64,000 bases of DNA from Microthrixaceae bacterium (GTDB taxonomy: Bacteria; Actinomycetota; Acidimicrobiia; Acidimicrobiales; DATDAH01): NCBI GenBank assembly GCA_020637195.1, contig JACJWK010000013.1, positions 34,400 through 98,399 of the forward strand, read 5' to 3'. The notes under the pieces are model-generated. The model was not told the origin of the DNA. It did not search any database and worked only from the letters and a program-made list of their open reading frames with translations. Below, piece by piece: positions 8,601-16,552 of this stretch. Each line of letters opens with the position of its first letter. Positions within the stretch are counted from its first letter, which is position 1. The translations under genes and the position numbers were made by a program.

Positions 8601-9689
8601 GTGCCCAGACTTCGTACGTCGCCCGACGACCAGGTCGAGGTTGCCGTCGACGAGCTGATCAACCTCGCATCCAAGGTCCGGGGTCTGGACATCGAGCACG
8701 ACCACGGCGACTGGGTGAACGTCGCCGTCGGGGCCGAGAGCTGGCCCGCCAGGGTCATCGCACGCGATGCGATCTCACGAAGCGTGGCTCAGCAACTCAT
8801 CATGACCGAAGCACGGAGCTCGAAGATCGTGGTCGCGAACCAGCTGTCGGCCGAGGCGAAGGACGAGTTCGACCGGGCCAACGGACGGAGCCGTAACTAC
8901 GGGTGGAGCTGGCTCGATCGCCGGGGCGAGTTGCAGCTGAACCATCCGACGGCGACCGGAATCTTCCACTTCAACCAAGGCGCACTCGCGTACCGCGCAC
9001 CGCTACCAGGCGGGTGGCGGCTGTCATCTCCCGCCTCGGATGGACCGATCCGCGGGCGCGCCGGCATCGGCTACGCGGCGGCGGTCCTTCTGGATCCGAC
9101 GCAGAGGCCATCGATCCGTGAGGTCGCCACCGCAGTTGGCATGTCGCATGGTGCGGTCGGTGATGCCGCGAAGCTCCTCCGCGAGTCGGGCCTGATCCGC
9201 CCGACCGGTGAGCCGGAGATCCCTGATCTGTTCTTCGCACTCGCGGCGGTGTGGGGGCCGACCCGCATCACCCCGGTCGCCGGCGTCCCGACGCACGATC
9301 AGGCCAAGCGGTGGCAGGCGCACGCGGATGACCTCGGGCAACCGGGCTGGGCGCTCGGCGGTGACGATGCCGCCGGTGCCTGGGGCGCTCCGGTCTTCGC
9401 CTCCGGAGGCCGTCCGTGGATCTGGGTGCCCGCCGAGGCAGATGCGCGGCGCGCCGAGCGCGCCCTCACCTCGGGAGCATGGGATGACTACGCCGCTGTC
9501 GTCGCCGTCCCACCGACTCTGCTCGTCTGCCGGTACCGGCTGTTGTCGCCGACGATGGTCGAGCCAAGTTTCCTCCCCACCACTCACCCGCTGTTCCTCG
9601 CCCTCGAGCTGGCTCAGGACCCGGCGCGGGGTCACGAGATCCTCGACCAGTGGACCCCCGATGATCCGGAGATCCACCGTGTCTGGTGA
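8601..9689 (+). CDS. AbiEi-like antitoxin/regulator of a type IV-like toxin-antitoxin module
   Basis: 362 aa. The first 130 residues form an alpha/beta region of unknown fold. Residues about 160-200 hold a winged-helix motif (SIREVATAVGMSHGAVGDAAKLLRESGLI), and the remainder resembles the C-terminal part of AbiEi-type regulators (LLVCRYRLL). It precedes and overlaps a nucleotidyltransferase-like gene by 11 bp, the usual antitoxin-then-toxin order of AbiE modules. It has its own dyad operator. In known systems AbiEi neutralises the AbiEii nucleotidyltransferase and represses the operon. The similarity is at the level of architecture and context. Confidence 0.6.
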   Translation: MPRLRTSPDDQVEVAVDELINLASKVRGLDIEHDHGDWVNVAVGAESWPARVIARDAISRSVAQQLIMTEARSSKIVVANQLSAEAKDEFDRANGRSRNYGWSWLDRRGELQLNHPTATGIFHFNQGALAYRAPLPGGWRLSSPASDGPIRGRAGIGYAAAVLLDPTQRPSIREVATAVGMSHGAVGDAAKLLRESGLIRPTGEPEIPDLFFALAAVWGPTRITPVAGVPTHDQAKRWQAHADDLGQPGWALGGDDAAGAWGAPVFASGGRPWIWVPAEADARRAERALTSGAWDDYAAVVAVPPTLLVCRYRLLSPTMVEPSFLPTTHPLFLALELAQDPARGHEILDQWTPDDPEIHRVW

Positions 9690-10428
9690 GCCCCCACTGA
9701 TCGTCCTCCCCGATCACAGCACCGGGTTGCTCGGGGTCACCAGGACCGTGCTCGCGACTCCTGGACTTCCCGACGTCGCCCTCATCGGAGGACTCGCAGT
9801 GACGATGCGGGTCAGCGCTGCCGGGGCTGGCCATCGGGCCACCATCGACATCGATCTCGTCACCGTCGACGCCGAGCCAGAGGCCGCTGAAGTCCTCGCC
9901 GACGCTCACCACGCTGAGCCCCAACCGCTGATCATCGACGAGGTCAAGGTCGACCTGATCGCCACGAGCGCCGTGACCGACGACGATCTCGACGGGCTCG
10001 GAGACAAGGATCGCCTCTTCGTCGCCGGCCACCGCTGGGCCTTCGAGGGAGCCGAACCTTCCCGGCTGACCGTGCAAGGAGCCGATCCGGTTGCCATCAG
10101 GGTGGCGACGCCCGCAGGACTCGTCGCCACCAAGTCGCACGCCATCGGCTACCCCACCTCGCGTCGCCGCTCGACCAAGTCGGCGTCCGACCTCCTCGAC
10201 CTCTTCCGACTCGTCGACCTGTGCAACCGCGACAGCCAGCTCAGCGGTGAGCTGCGAGGAGCGCCCGGCGGGATCGGACGGATCATCGCCGAGGTCGCCC
10301 AGGACCAGGTCCTCACCAACCCCGCCGCAGCCACCACCAAGATGGCCTCGGCGTCACCGGTGCCGATCGAGGTCGGCGACGTCGAGGCGGTCATCGAGTC
10401 GTTCGTCGATGAGCTTCGCTCCACCTGA
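9679..10428 (+). CDS. AbiEii-like nucleotidyltransferase (putative toxin)
   Basis: 249 aa from a GTG at 9679 that overlaps the upstream stop, so translation is coupled. The N-terminal region carries nucleotidyltransferase-fold features: a Gly-Gly helix start (VALIGGLAVTMRV) and an acidic pair in ATIDIDLVTV that would bind metal. A middle segment (PAGLVATKSHAIGYP) resembles the Lys-containing region after the active site in AbiEii/COG-type nucleotidyltransferases, and KSASDLLDLFRLVDL gives the usual K-x2-D-L-x-D-L motif. Known AbiEii toxins use GTP or modify tRNA; here only the fold is inferred. It lies just before a tRNA fragment at an apparent island boundary. Confidence 0.62.
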   Translation: MSGEPPLIVLPDHSTGLLGVTRTVLATPGLPDVALIGGLAVTMRVSAAGAGHRATIDIDLVTVDAEPEAAEVLADAHHAEPQPLIIDEVKVDLIATSAVTDDDLDGLGDKDRLFVAGHRWAFEGAEPSRLTVQGADPVAIRVATPAGLVATKSHAIGYPTSRRRSTKSASDLLDLFRLVDLCNRDSQLSGELRGAPGGIGRIIAEVAQDQVLTNPAAATTKMASASPVPIEVGDVEAVIESFVDELRST

Positions 10429-10561
10429 TCGGGCCTCTCCGGCGTGACCCTAGCGTGACCTTACGGAGCGACATTCGGGGTGACGGGACGACACCACAGG
10501 CAACGCGACATCGTCGCCAACCTGGGAATTCACCAGATTCCGCGGGTTGGCAGGGGTCTCC

Positions 10562-10609
10562 GATCAGCTTCCCAAGCTGAGAACGCGGGTTCGATTCCCG
10601 TCACCCGCT
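10562..10609 (+). pseudogene. 3' portion of a tRNA-Gly(CCC) gene
   Basis: The anticodon arm TCAGC-TTCCCAA-GCTGA (anticodon CCC), the T-arm GCGGG-TTCGATT-CCCGT and the 3' acceptor strand CACCCGC plus discriminator T are all present and close to actinobacterial tRNA-Gly(CCC). The 5' acceptor strand and D-arm are replaced: the 15 nt before the anticodon stem cannot form a D-arm. A perfect terminator follows, so this is the native downstream part of the tRNA gene left after integration or deletion. The missing 5' half would lie beyond the left edge of an island on the left. Confidence 0.7.
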
Positions 10610-10617
10610 CTCGAGTG

Positions 10618-10656
10618 AAGGCCCAGGTCAACCGGCATTTCCGGCGCCTGGGCCTT
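10618..10656 (+). terminator. Intrinsic terminator after the tRNA-Gly fragment
   Basis: AAGGCCCAGG (10618-10627) pairs perfectly with CCTGGGCCTT (10647-10656) around a 19-nt loop, with a T/C-rich run after it. It sits 9 bp after the tRNA 3' end, as expected for the native tRNA terminator. Confidence 0.75.
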
Positions 10657-10787
10657 CCTCGTTCTCGGGGCCCGAAGCGGCCGGCGTGGCCGACGGGACC
10701 CCACCGACGGGTGGTCGGCGGGGGCGTGGCCCGAACCGACGGAGCCACGATGCCCTGTGCGTCTCCACGCGGTGCTCGGTGATGCTC

Positions 10788-12004
10788 CTATGCCGCGTCA
10801 AGGGGTTGTTGTTGGTGGAGCCAGGTGCGGTAGCGGTCCTCGAGTTCGGAGGGTCGTCGAACGCCTCGTTCGATCTCGCTGAGTCGGGCGGGTTGAGTGC
10901 CGAGCGCGGTGGCTGCGACGGCGAGGGTGATCCCTGCGGCCTGGCGGGCGGGTCGCAGATCGGCGGTGGGGGTGACGGGCTGGGGGTTGGTCAGCAGGCC
11001 GTAGACCTCGCGTGCGACGTATCGCTTGAGGCAGCGGACGATCTCGCGGGTGGTCTTGCCCTCGGCGCGCCGTCGCGCCGCGTAGGCCTGGGTGGCAGGG
11101 TCGCAGGTGAGGCGGACCATCACGATCCGCCAGAGGGCGTGGTTGGCTTGGCGGTCGCCGCCGGCGTTGAGGCGGTGGCGGATGGTCTTGCCGGTGGATG
11201 CTTCGACTGGTGGCGCGCCGCACAGCTGGCGAAGCGCGGCCTCGCTGTGGAGCCGTTCGGGGTTGTCGCCGGCCGCGATCAACAAGATGGAGGCGACGTC
11301 GGGGCCGATCCGCGGGCGGCTCGCATCGCCAGGTTCACCTCGGCGGTCAGGTCGTCGATCTGGGCGGAGACGGTCCAGGTCGGCGGTCATGGCCTGGTGT
11401 TGACGGGCCAGGGCCTTCATCGCCGCCTTGGTCGCTTCGACCGGGTCGGTGGGCGCTCGGGCAGGAACCGGGCGCATCGAGCGACCCGGTCGTCGGTGCG
11501 GAGCAGTTCGAGGGTGGCGCGGAGCTCGTCGGGTGCGGTCACGATGAGGTCACGGAGCTGGTTCGACAGCCGGGTCCGGGTCGAGGTCGAGCAGAAGCGC
11601 GATCCGCAGCACCCGGATCGACTCCACCATCCGTCGTGGCTCTTGGGAACCGCGGTCGCTTCGCCGTTCAGCGCGGCGCGAGCGGCCGCCTCGGCATCGA
11701 CCGTGTCGCTCTTGCCGCGCCGCCGGCGGGTCTGGCGGTTCGGGCGGTTCACCTCCACCACGTCCACTCCAGCCGTCGACAAATGGCGGGCCAGGCCGGC
11801 TCCGTAGGCGCCGGTGCCTTCGACCCCGACTCGCACGAGCCGGCCCTGGCGACGCATCCACCGAAGCAACGCCCGATACCCAACGCTGTCCGCGGGGAAC
11901 GACTCGACCCCGCGGATGCGGCCGGTCGAGTCGACAACGGCCGCTACGTGGTTGTCGAGGTGCGAATCGACACCGCCGTAGATCTCGAGTTCGTGTTCCG
12001 CCAT
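10788..12004 (-). pseudogene. IS110 family transposase, frameshifted, with XRE-type C-terminal tail
   Basis: The DEDD catalytic domain begins at ATG 12004 (YGGVDSHLDNHVAAVVD, VEGTGAYGAGLA, SDTVDAEAAAR). The transposase_20 domain follows (ARPRIGPDVASILLIAAGDN, ASTGKTIRHRLNAGGDRQAN). The reading frame changes at least four times, near 11630, 11580, 11475 and in the 11290-11375 stretch, so no full product is made unless these are sequencing errors. After the usual C-terminus comes an extra helix-turn-helix of XRE type (ARQAAGITLAVAATALGTQP then LSEIERG). IS110 elements have no terminal inverted repeats, so exact ends cannot be fixed. Confidence 0.85.
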
Positions 12005-12228
12005 GATGGGTCCTGCCTTCCTGCTGTTCGGGTGGGATGGCGCCACCGGCCGGGAAGGCGGACAGGACACTCAGGGTGCGGACAAGGCTCCTATCAGGTC
12101 ACGTCCCCCCGACCGGTTGGTGCGCGCCGAGGACCCCACCCCGAGCCGACAGATCAGCAACAAGGCATCGGGCCAGTCACACCGCGAGTCAGAACTCGAG
12201 CCGGGCCCTCGACGAGCACGAGTCGATC
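12005..12228 (-). other. Upstream noncoding end of the IS110 element; candidate bridge-RNA region
   Basis: About 220 bp lie between the IS110 transposase start and the DUF222 gene. In the IS110 family the long noncoding stretch upstream of the transposase encodes the bridge RNA that pairs with donor and target DNA. Position and length fit. I could not derive a confident stem-loop set by eye. Confidence 0.3.
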
Positions 12229-12261
12229 ATGAGTGTCACACCCCCTGGGGATGATGGGGTC

Positions 12262-13570
12262 ATGTTCGGGGTGCTTCGAGAGGTGCGTGCGCAGCTCGCG
12301 GGGTTGGCGGGCACGCTCGACCCCGACCGAGTGACGGTGGACGAGGCGGCGCGGGCGATCGGTGAGCTGGCGGCGATCGAGAAGGCGGCGGCGGGGATGC
12401 GGTTGTTGCTGGCCCGGCGGGTGGACAACGCGTCGTTGTTCGGCCGGTCGGGGGACCGGTCAGCGGCGGAGTGGCTCGCGAAGCAGACCGGGCAGTCCAC
12501 CCGCGACGCCCAGGAGGAGCTGGCCTGCTCGCGGCGGCTGAGGGAGTTGCCCGGCGCGGAGGACGCGGTACGCAACGGGGAGCTGTCGTCGGATCAGGCC
12601 AAAGCGGTGGCCGACGGCGCGGCGGCGGACCCGTCGGCCGAGGACGAGTTGTTGGACACGGCGCGGCGGGGGTCGCTGGGTGAGCTCGAGCGTCAGGCCA
12701 AGGCCCGCAAGGCGGCTGCGCTCGGCGACGACGAGGCCCGCCGCCGCGCCGCCCACAAGAAGCGGGGCTTCGCGATGGGTACCAACGCCCAGGGCGAGGG
12801 GTGGGGGCGGTTCAACGGGCCGGCCGACTTCGTGGTGCGCCTCAAGGCCCAGCTCAAGCCGTGGCTCGACGCCGAGTTCGCCCGCGCCCGCACCGAGGGC
12901 CGCCGCGAACGCCCCGACGCGTACACCTACGACGCCCTGCGCCAGATGCTGGGCCTCGCCGACGAACCCGCCGCCACCGGCGCCGGCACCGACGGCCCCC
13001 GCGACGCGAGCGGCCACCCCGGCGCGGGCCACCCCGGCGCCGGTGGAGACGGACCCCTCCACCGGCGGCACGGTCCCGGCCGCCCCCACGGACCCGACGC
13101 CGCCCCCGACCCGGGCCGCGACGCCGGCGACGAACCCGACGGCGCCGCGCCCACCGGGGGCCCGCCGCCGGTGACCCCACCCCACCCACCCCTCGCCCGC
13201 CCCCGCCTCCGCGCCGGCGCCGGCGAAGCGGGGCGCCGACGTGCGGCTCATCCTGCGGGTCGACGCCGCCGCGTTGCGCCGCGGCCACACCGAGGCAGGC
13301 GAACGCTGCGACGTCGCCGGCCTCGGCCCCGTCCCCCTCGCCGACCTCCGCCGCTTCCTCCCCCAAGCCGCCATCGACGTCGTGATCACCAACGGCGTCG
13401 ACGTGTTCAACGTCACCCACCTCGGCCGGCGCACCACCGCCCGCCAACAGACCGTCCTCGACCTGTTGAACATCGGCTGCACCCGCCTCGGCTGCAACGC
13501 CACCGAACACCTCCAGGTCGACCACCGCGTCGACTGGGCCCACATCCACGTCACCGAGCTGGCCAACCTC
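12262..13570 (+). pseudogene. DUF222/13E12-type HNH endonuclease, 5' part (split by mobile element and frameshifted)
   Basis: N-terminal DUF222 domain (LAAIEKAAAGMRLLLARRVD, SAAEWLAKQTGQSTRDAQEE, LSSDQAKAVADGAA) followed by a Pro/Ala/Gly-rich linker. A one-base frame change in a C-rich run at about 13175-13235 puts the rest in another frame (KRGADVRLILRVDAAALRRG). The HNH motif then begins (CTRLGCNATEHLQVDHRVDW) and stops at ELANL, where the inserted element starts. The missing end resumes at 22321. Such genes occur in multiple copies in many actinobacteria. Start ATG 12262; ATG 12229 is an alternative. Confidence 0.85.
13559..13570 (+). repeat. Attachment-site core, left junction (attL)
   Basis: CTGGCCAACCTC, identical to 22321-22332. 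To the left is host HNH coding sequence; to the right is element DNA beginning ACAAGTCGGG. The codons read L-A-N-L of the HNH motif at both copies. Confidence 0.85.
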
Positions 13571-13847
13571 ACAAGTCGGGAAGCCATCCCCCTCGTGAGC
13601 GTCGGGACGGCCCGCGTGTAGTAGTCGGTCGCCTCAGAGGGGGGACTTGCCCAGCTGACACACCTACGGTGCGTTGGTCACTCAACGTTGTGTGACGGTA
13701 GTCGTCCGGCGTCGGGAACATTGGCCAAGTGGCGACGGGTCCAGCGTGCCGGGTCCGCCGAAGCGTGTTGCACCGTAAGTGCTCAGGTGCGCCAGTCGTG
13801 CTGGTGCATGAGTGGTCGATTCTCCACCACGCTGCCGCAATCCCGAG
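13571..13847. promoter_or_regulatory. Left end of the element, noncoding, with an 18-bp palindrome
   Basis: No convincing gene is seen in these 277 bp. TCACTCAACGTTGTGTGA at 13678-13695 is an 18-bp palindrome with one mismatched pair, a possible binding site for a recombinase accessory protein or repressor. The first 10 bp (ACAAGTCGGG) recur inside the element at 20540-20548 as part of a longer repeat. Confidence 0.4.
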
Positions 13848-15140
13848 CTACGGATGGACGCCGGTGCCGTGCATCGATCCCACTAGCGAGGCTTCGGTGA
13901 TGCTGCGGCGAGCGAAGATGATGCCCGCGGCAAGCTCTGGGTCGTAGGTCGATGCCCCGGATCCGAGAGGACCGTCGTCGGCGCTGATCACGGCCCTCAC
14001 CGCCAGACTGCCATCGGCGCGCCTGGCGAGTGAGGGCGTGGCCAACGAAGCGACCTCCACCACTCGTAAGCCGTGATGCACGAAGTCGCGGCTGTCGGCA
14101 TCCCATCCATCCGGAGTCAACAGCGCTACGAGAGTTCCGTCGCGCGCGTACGCCAGGTCGATCTGGGTGAGACCATCACCGCCGAGTTCCACAGCCTCGG
14201 CCCGACCGGCAAGTCGTCCGCGGTAGGTCCAAGTCCAATCGCCCACCGCGCCGGCTGTCTGCGCCCGGAACACGAATAGTTCGCTTGTGTCCCAGTCGGG
14301 CGAGCGGGTTGCAGGTTCGAAACGAAGGCACCGCACGGCGAGATACACGACCTCGGGTTCGGCCAAGAGCGCTGGTTCGTTCCACATCGCGCACCCGGCG
14401 ACCTCGTCGTCGAGCTTGGTGAGGTCCAGCGAAACGTCCCAGCCAGGATGCGTTGCAGCGGCTCCCAGCGTGACCGACGGAGCATTGGCGAGTTCTGGTG
14501 GGCTTGCCGCAGCACTCACGACAATGCGGAAACTGTTCGGCGGGCGGACTCCAAGCCCGCCGCCAGCTGGCACGAACAGGTCAAGGCGCGCGCCGATCCA
14601 CCTCACGCCGTCGGGCGCCTCTTGGCGGGCGAGGTTCGCAACCTCATGATCAGTGAAGCCGGAACCGCCGGTCGCTGGGTCGGTGGCGGGTTCGGCAACC
14701 CAGAGCGGCTGCACCAGATCCCATGACGCGCCGCCGTTGGTGCTCTCGGCCAAGTGCGTCTCGATCCTCGAGACGCGCTGAGTGCCGTCAATGTGCATGC
14801 TCGGCCAGGAGTAGGCCATCCACAAGCGGTCTGAGTCCGGGTCGTAGCGGACAGACGGGTCGGCATATCCGCGCAAGGGTGACGGTGATCCACCAGGCAA
14901 GGTCGCCGGTGGGTCGCCGCCGATCCCAATCTCGGGACACGCGCTTAGGTCGGTGCAGTCCAAGGTCGTCGGCACGACCTCCTCCTCGCTAGTCTCCTCA
15001 TCCTCCCGATGCGTCGAGGTCGCAGGAGGGTCGGGAGGCACGGTGGTCGCTGGGCCCGCGTCAGTGCTTGTCGAGCTGCACGATAGGGACATCGCAGTGA
15101 TGAGCAAGAACGGAACGACGGTCGATCCGAAGCGACGCAT
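13848..15140 (-). CDS. Secreted BNR/sialidase-fold lipoprotein-like protein, unknown function
   Basis: 430 aa with a signal peptide ending in MSLSCSSTST, so Cys21 is a possible lipid anchor although the lipobox is not canonical. A Thr/Pro/Glu-rich spacer follows. The rest is beta-rich, with an Asp-box-like turn (STNGGASWD) and repeated Y/D-P-x-S strands (RGYADPSVRYDPDSDRLWMA) typical of sialidase-type propellers. No catalytic Arg triad was identified, so enzyme activity is not claimed. It is divergent from a TetR gene across a shared palindromic promoter and is cargo of the mobile element. Confidence 0.7.
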   Translation of the reverse strand: MRRFGSTVVPFLLITAMSLSCSSTSTDAGPATTVPPDPPATSTHREDEETSEEEVVPTTLDCTDLSACPEIGIGGDPPATLPGGSPSPLRGYADPSVRYDPDSDRLWMAYSWPSMHIDGTQRVSRIETHLAESTNGGASWDLVQPLWVAEPATDPATGGSGFTDHEVANLARQEAPDGVRWIGARLDLFVPAGGGLGVRPPNSFRIVVSAAASPPELANAPSVTLGAAATHPGWDVSLDLTKLDDEVAGCAMWNEPALLAEPEVVYLAVRCLRFEPATRSPDWDTSELFVFRAQTAGAVGDWTWTYRGRLAGRAEAVELGGDGLTQIDLAYARDGTLVALLTPDGWDADSRDFVHHGLRVVEVASLATPSLARRADGSLAVRAVISADDGPLGSGASTYDPELAAGIIFARRSITEASLVGSMHGTGVHP

Positions 15141-15143
15141 AAA

Positions 15144-15157
15144 CCGACTATAGTCGG
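15144..15157. promoter_or_regulatory. Perfect palindrome holding two opposed -10 hexamers
   Basis: CCGACTATAGTCGG is a perfect 14-bp palindrome; with its flanks it extends to 20 bp with one mismatched pair. It contains TATAGT on both strands. On each strand the hexamer is followed by exactly 6 nt and then an ATG (15140 leftward, 15161 rightward). One site therefore serves as the -10 of two divergent leaderless transcripts and most likely as the operator of the adjacent TetR protein. Confidence 0.7.
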
Positions 15158-15160
15158 CTT

Positions 15161-15238
15161 ATGAGCTTGGACGCATTCCTGGGCGATGTCCGAGTGGACG
15201 CACTGGAGGTCGTGGTTCCCATAGGCATCAGGCGATGA
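15161..15238 (+). CDS. 25-codon leaderless micro-ORF coupled to tetR
   Basis: ATG 15161 lies 6 nt after a TATAGT -10, so it is the first codon of a predicted leaderless mRNA. The 25-codon frame (MSLDAFLGDVRVD...) ends with TGA overlapping the ATG of the TetR gene (ATGA at 15235-15238). The TetR gene has no ribosome-binding site of its own, so translation probably reaches it by termination-reinitiation. Whether the peptide itself has a function is unknown. Confidence 0.5.
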   Translation: MSLDAFLGDVRVDALEVVVPIGIRR

Positions 15239-15955
15239 CCCCAGGGAGGACGCAGCGCCCGCACGACACCCACGCAGGCAGCAGGCAAGCCGGAGCCGTT
15301 CCCCTCAAACAGGAACGCGCCAGAGCCACGCTGGCGAGTATTGAGGCGACAGCGGTCAGGCTGTGGAACGCCAGCGGCTACGACCGGGTGAGCGTCGATG
15401 CCATCTGCGATGCAGCGGGGATCTCCAAAGGCGCGTTCTACTTCCACTTCGCATCCAAGGCCGAACTGTTGCACGCGGTCGCGGTGCCCGACACCGCGAG
15501 GTTGGTCGAGCGAACTCGGGAGGCGCTCGACGACGGAACGCCACCCGACCTAATCCTCGTCGGACAGATAGTCACATGGGTCGCCGACGACATTCGACAA
15601 GTTCCGGCATCACTCGTAGAGCGCGCAGTGCTCGGACCTTCTCGCTGGAGCACCGATTGACCCCAACACCGACAGAGCCCGGCGTTTCCTGCTCCGGGAG
15701 GCCTTCGGCCTGGTCTTTCGCGCAGCGCAACAAGGCGGATCGCTACCGCCCACGTTTCCGCCTGGCGAGCTCGCTGCGGTCGCCACGTGGTCAACCCTGC
15801 AGGGCATCCTCTTCTGGAGTCGCGGCGTCTACGGCCGTCGCGGGCTGACGACCATCCTGTGGCAGCGGGCCCAGATGATCTGGCACGGCGGCAGCCTAGA
15901 GAGCCTGGACCCCGACTGCCCGCGAACGAGGCCGACTGGGAGCGCAAACGGTTGA
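15235..15955 (+). pseudogene. TetR family regulator, frameshifted after the DNA-binding domain
   Basis: The N-terminal TetR helix-turn-helix is intact (VSVDAICDAAGISKGAFYFH then FASKAELL), preceded by an unusual basic leader. The frame stops at TGA 15658-15660 after 141 codons. The ligand-binding half continues in the next frame, starting DPNTDRARRFLLREAFGLVF and including ATWSTLQGILFWSRGV, to TGA 15953-15955. One extra base near 15657 would explain this. The 141-aa product could still bind DNA. It probably controls the palindromic divergent promoter just upstream. Confidence 0.75.
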
Positions 15956-15974
15956 TGCCGAGGCCGGGTGTGGC

Positions 15975-16445
15975 CCGCCACGCTCGTTGAGCACGGCGGC
16001 GACGTGATCAGAACTGGCCCAGGACCTCGTTGGTCTCGAGTAGGCACGGCTCCGGTCGCCACGCCCGATACCAGGCCCGGTCGTGCGCGTCGATCGCCCG
16101 ATGCCGGTGCAGCCCTTGTTGCGCGTCACCTCGCGCGACACCGTCGACGGCGCCCGGCCGAGGCGCTTGGCGATTGCGCGGCGTGATTCACCGCCGGCGA
16201 CGCCACGCGAGAACGCCTCTCGTTCGGCCAGCGTGAGGTGGCCGACGCGGCGCCGGCGAGGGCGCCACACCCCGCCGTTGAGTCGCAGGATCGTGTACAC
16301 CGATCCCGGCGGCTTGCCCATCGCCCGGCTGATCTCGCTGATCTACTCGCCGCCATGCCAGCGCCCCCACAGCTCGTTCTTCCGCTCGTCGGACATCCCC
16401 GGTCGTCCAACCTGGCCACGGACCACCTCCTCGGTCAGGACAAGA
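15975..16445 (-). pseudogene. IS30 family transposase remnant
   Basis: Read leftward from about 16440: VLTEEVVRGQVGRPG, then MSDERKNELWGRWHGGE followed by an in-frame TAG, then ISEISRAMGKPPGSVYTILR and the IS30 helix-turn-helix (HLTLAEREAFSRG, IAKRLGRAPSTVSREVTRNK). After that the frame shifts and the DDE domain is missing. The stop codon, frameshift and truncation show decay. Confidence 0.75.
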
Positions 16446-16552
16446 GGGCCATCCCGTTGCGCTGACCGGTTGAACCCAGGGCCCGATTTTGTAGCCAAGC
16501 GACGCTGTCGTGGCCATCGCTCTGGGCTGAAGGGCGCGGACGTTCGTCCCGC

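Noticed and set aside
10530..10748. A leftward ORF whose product contains TGIEPAFSAWEAD
   Set aside because: This peptide is the well-known spurious translation of the complement of tRNA-Gly; the DNA is the tRNA fragment and terminator.
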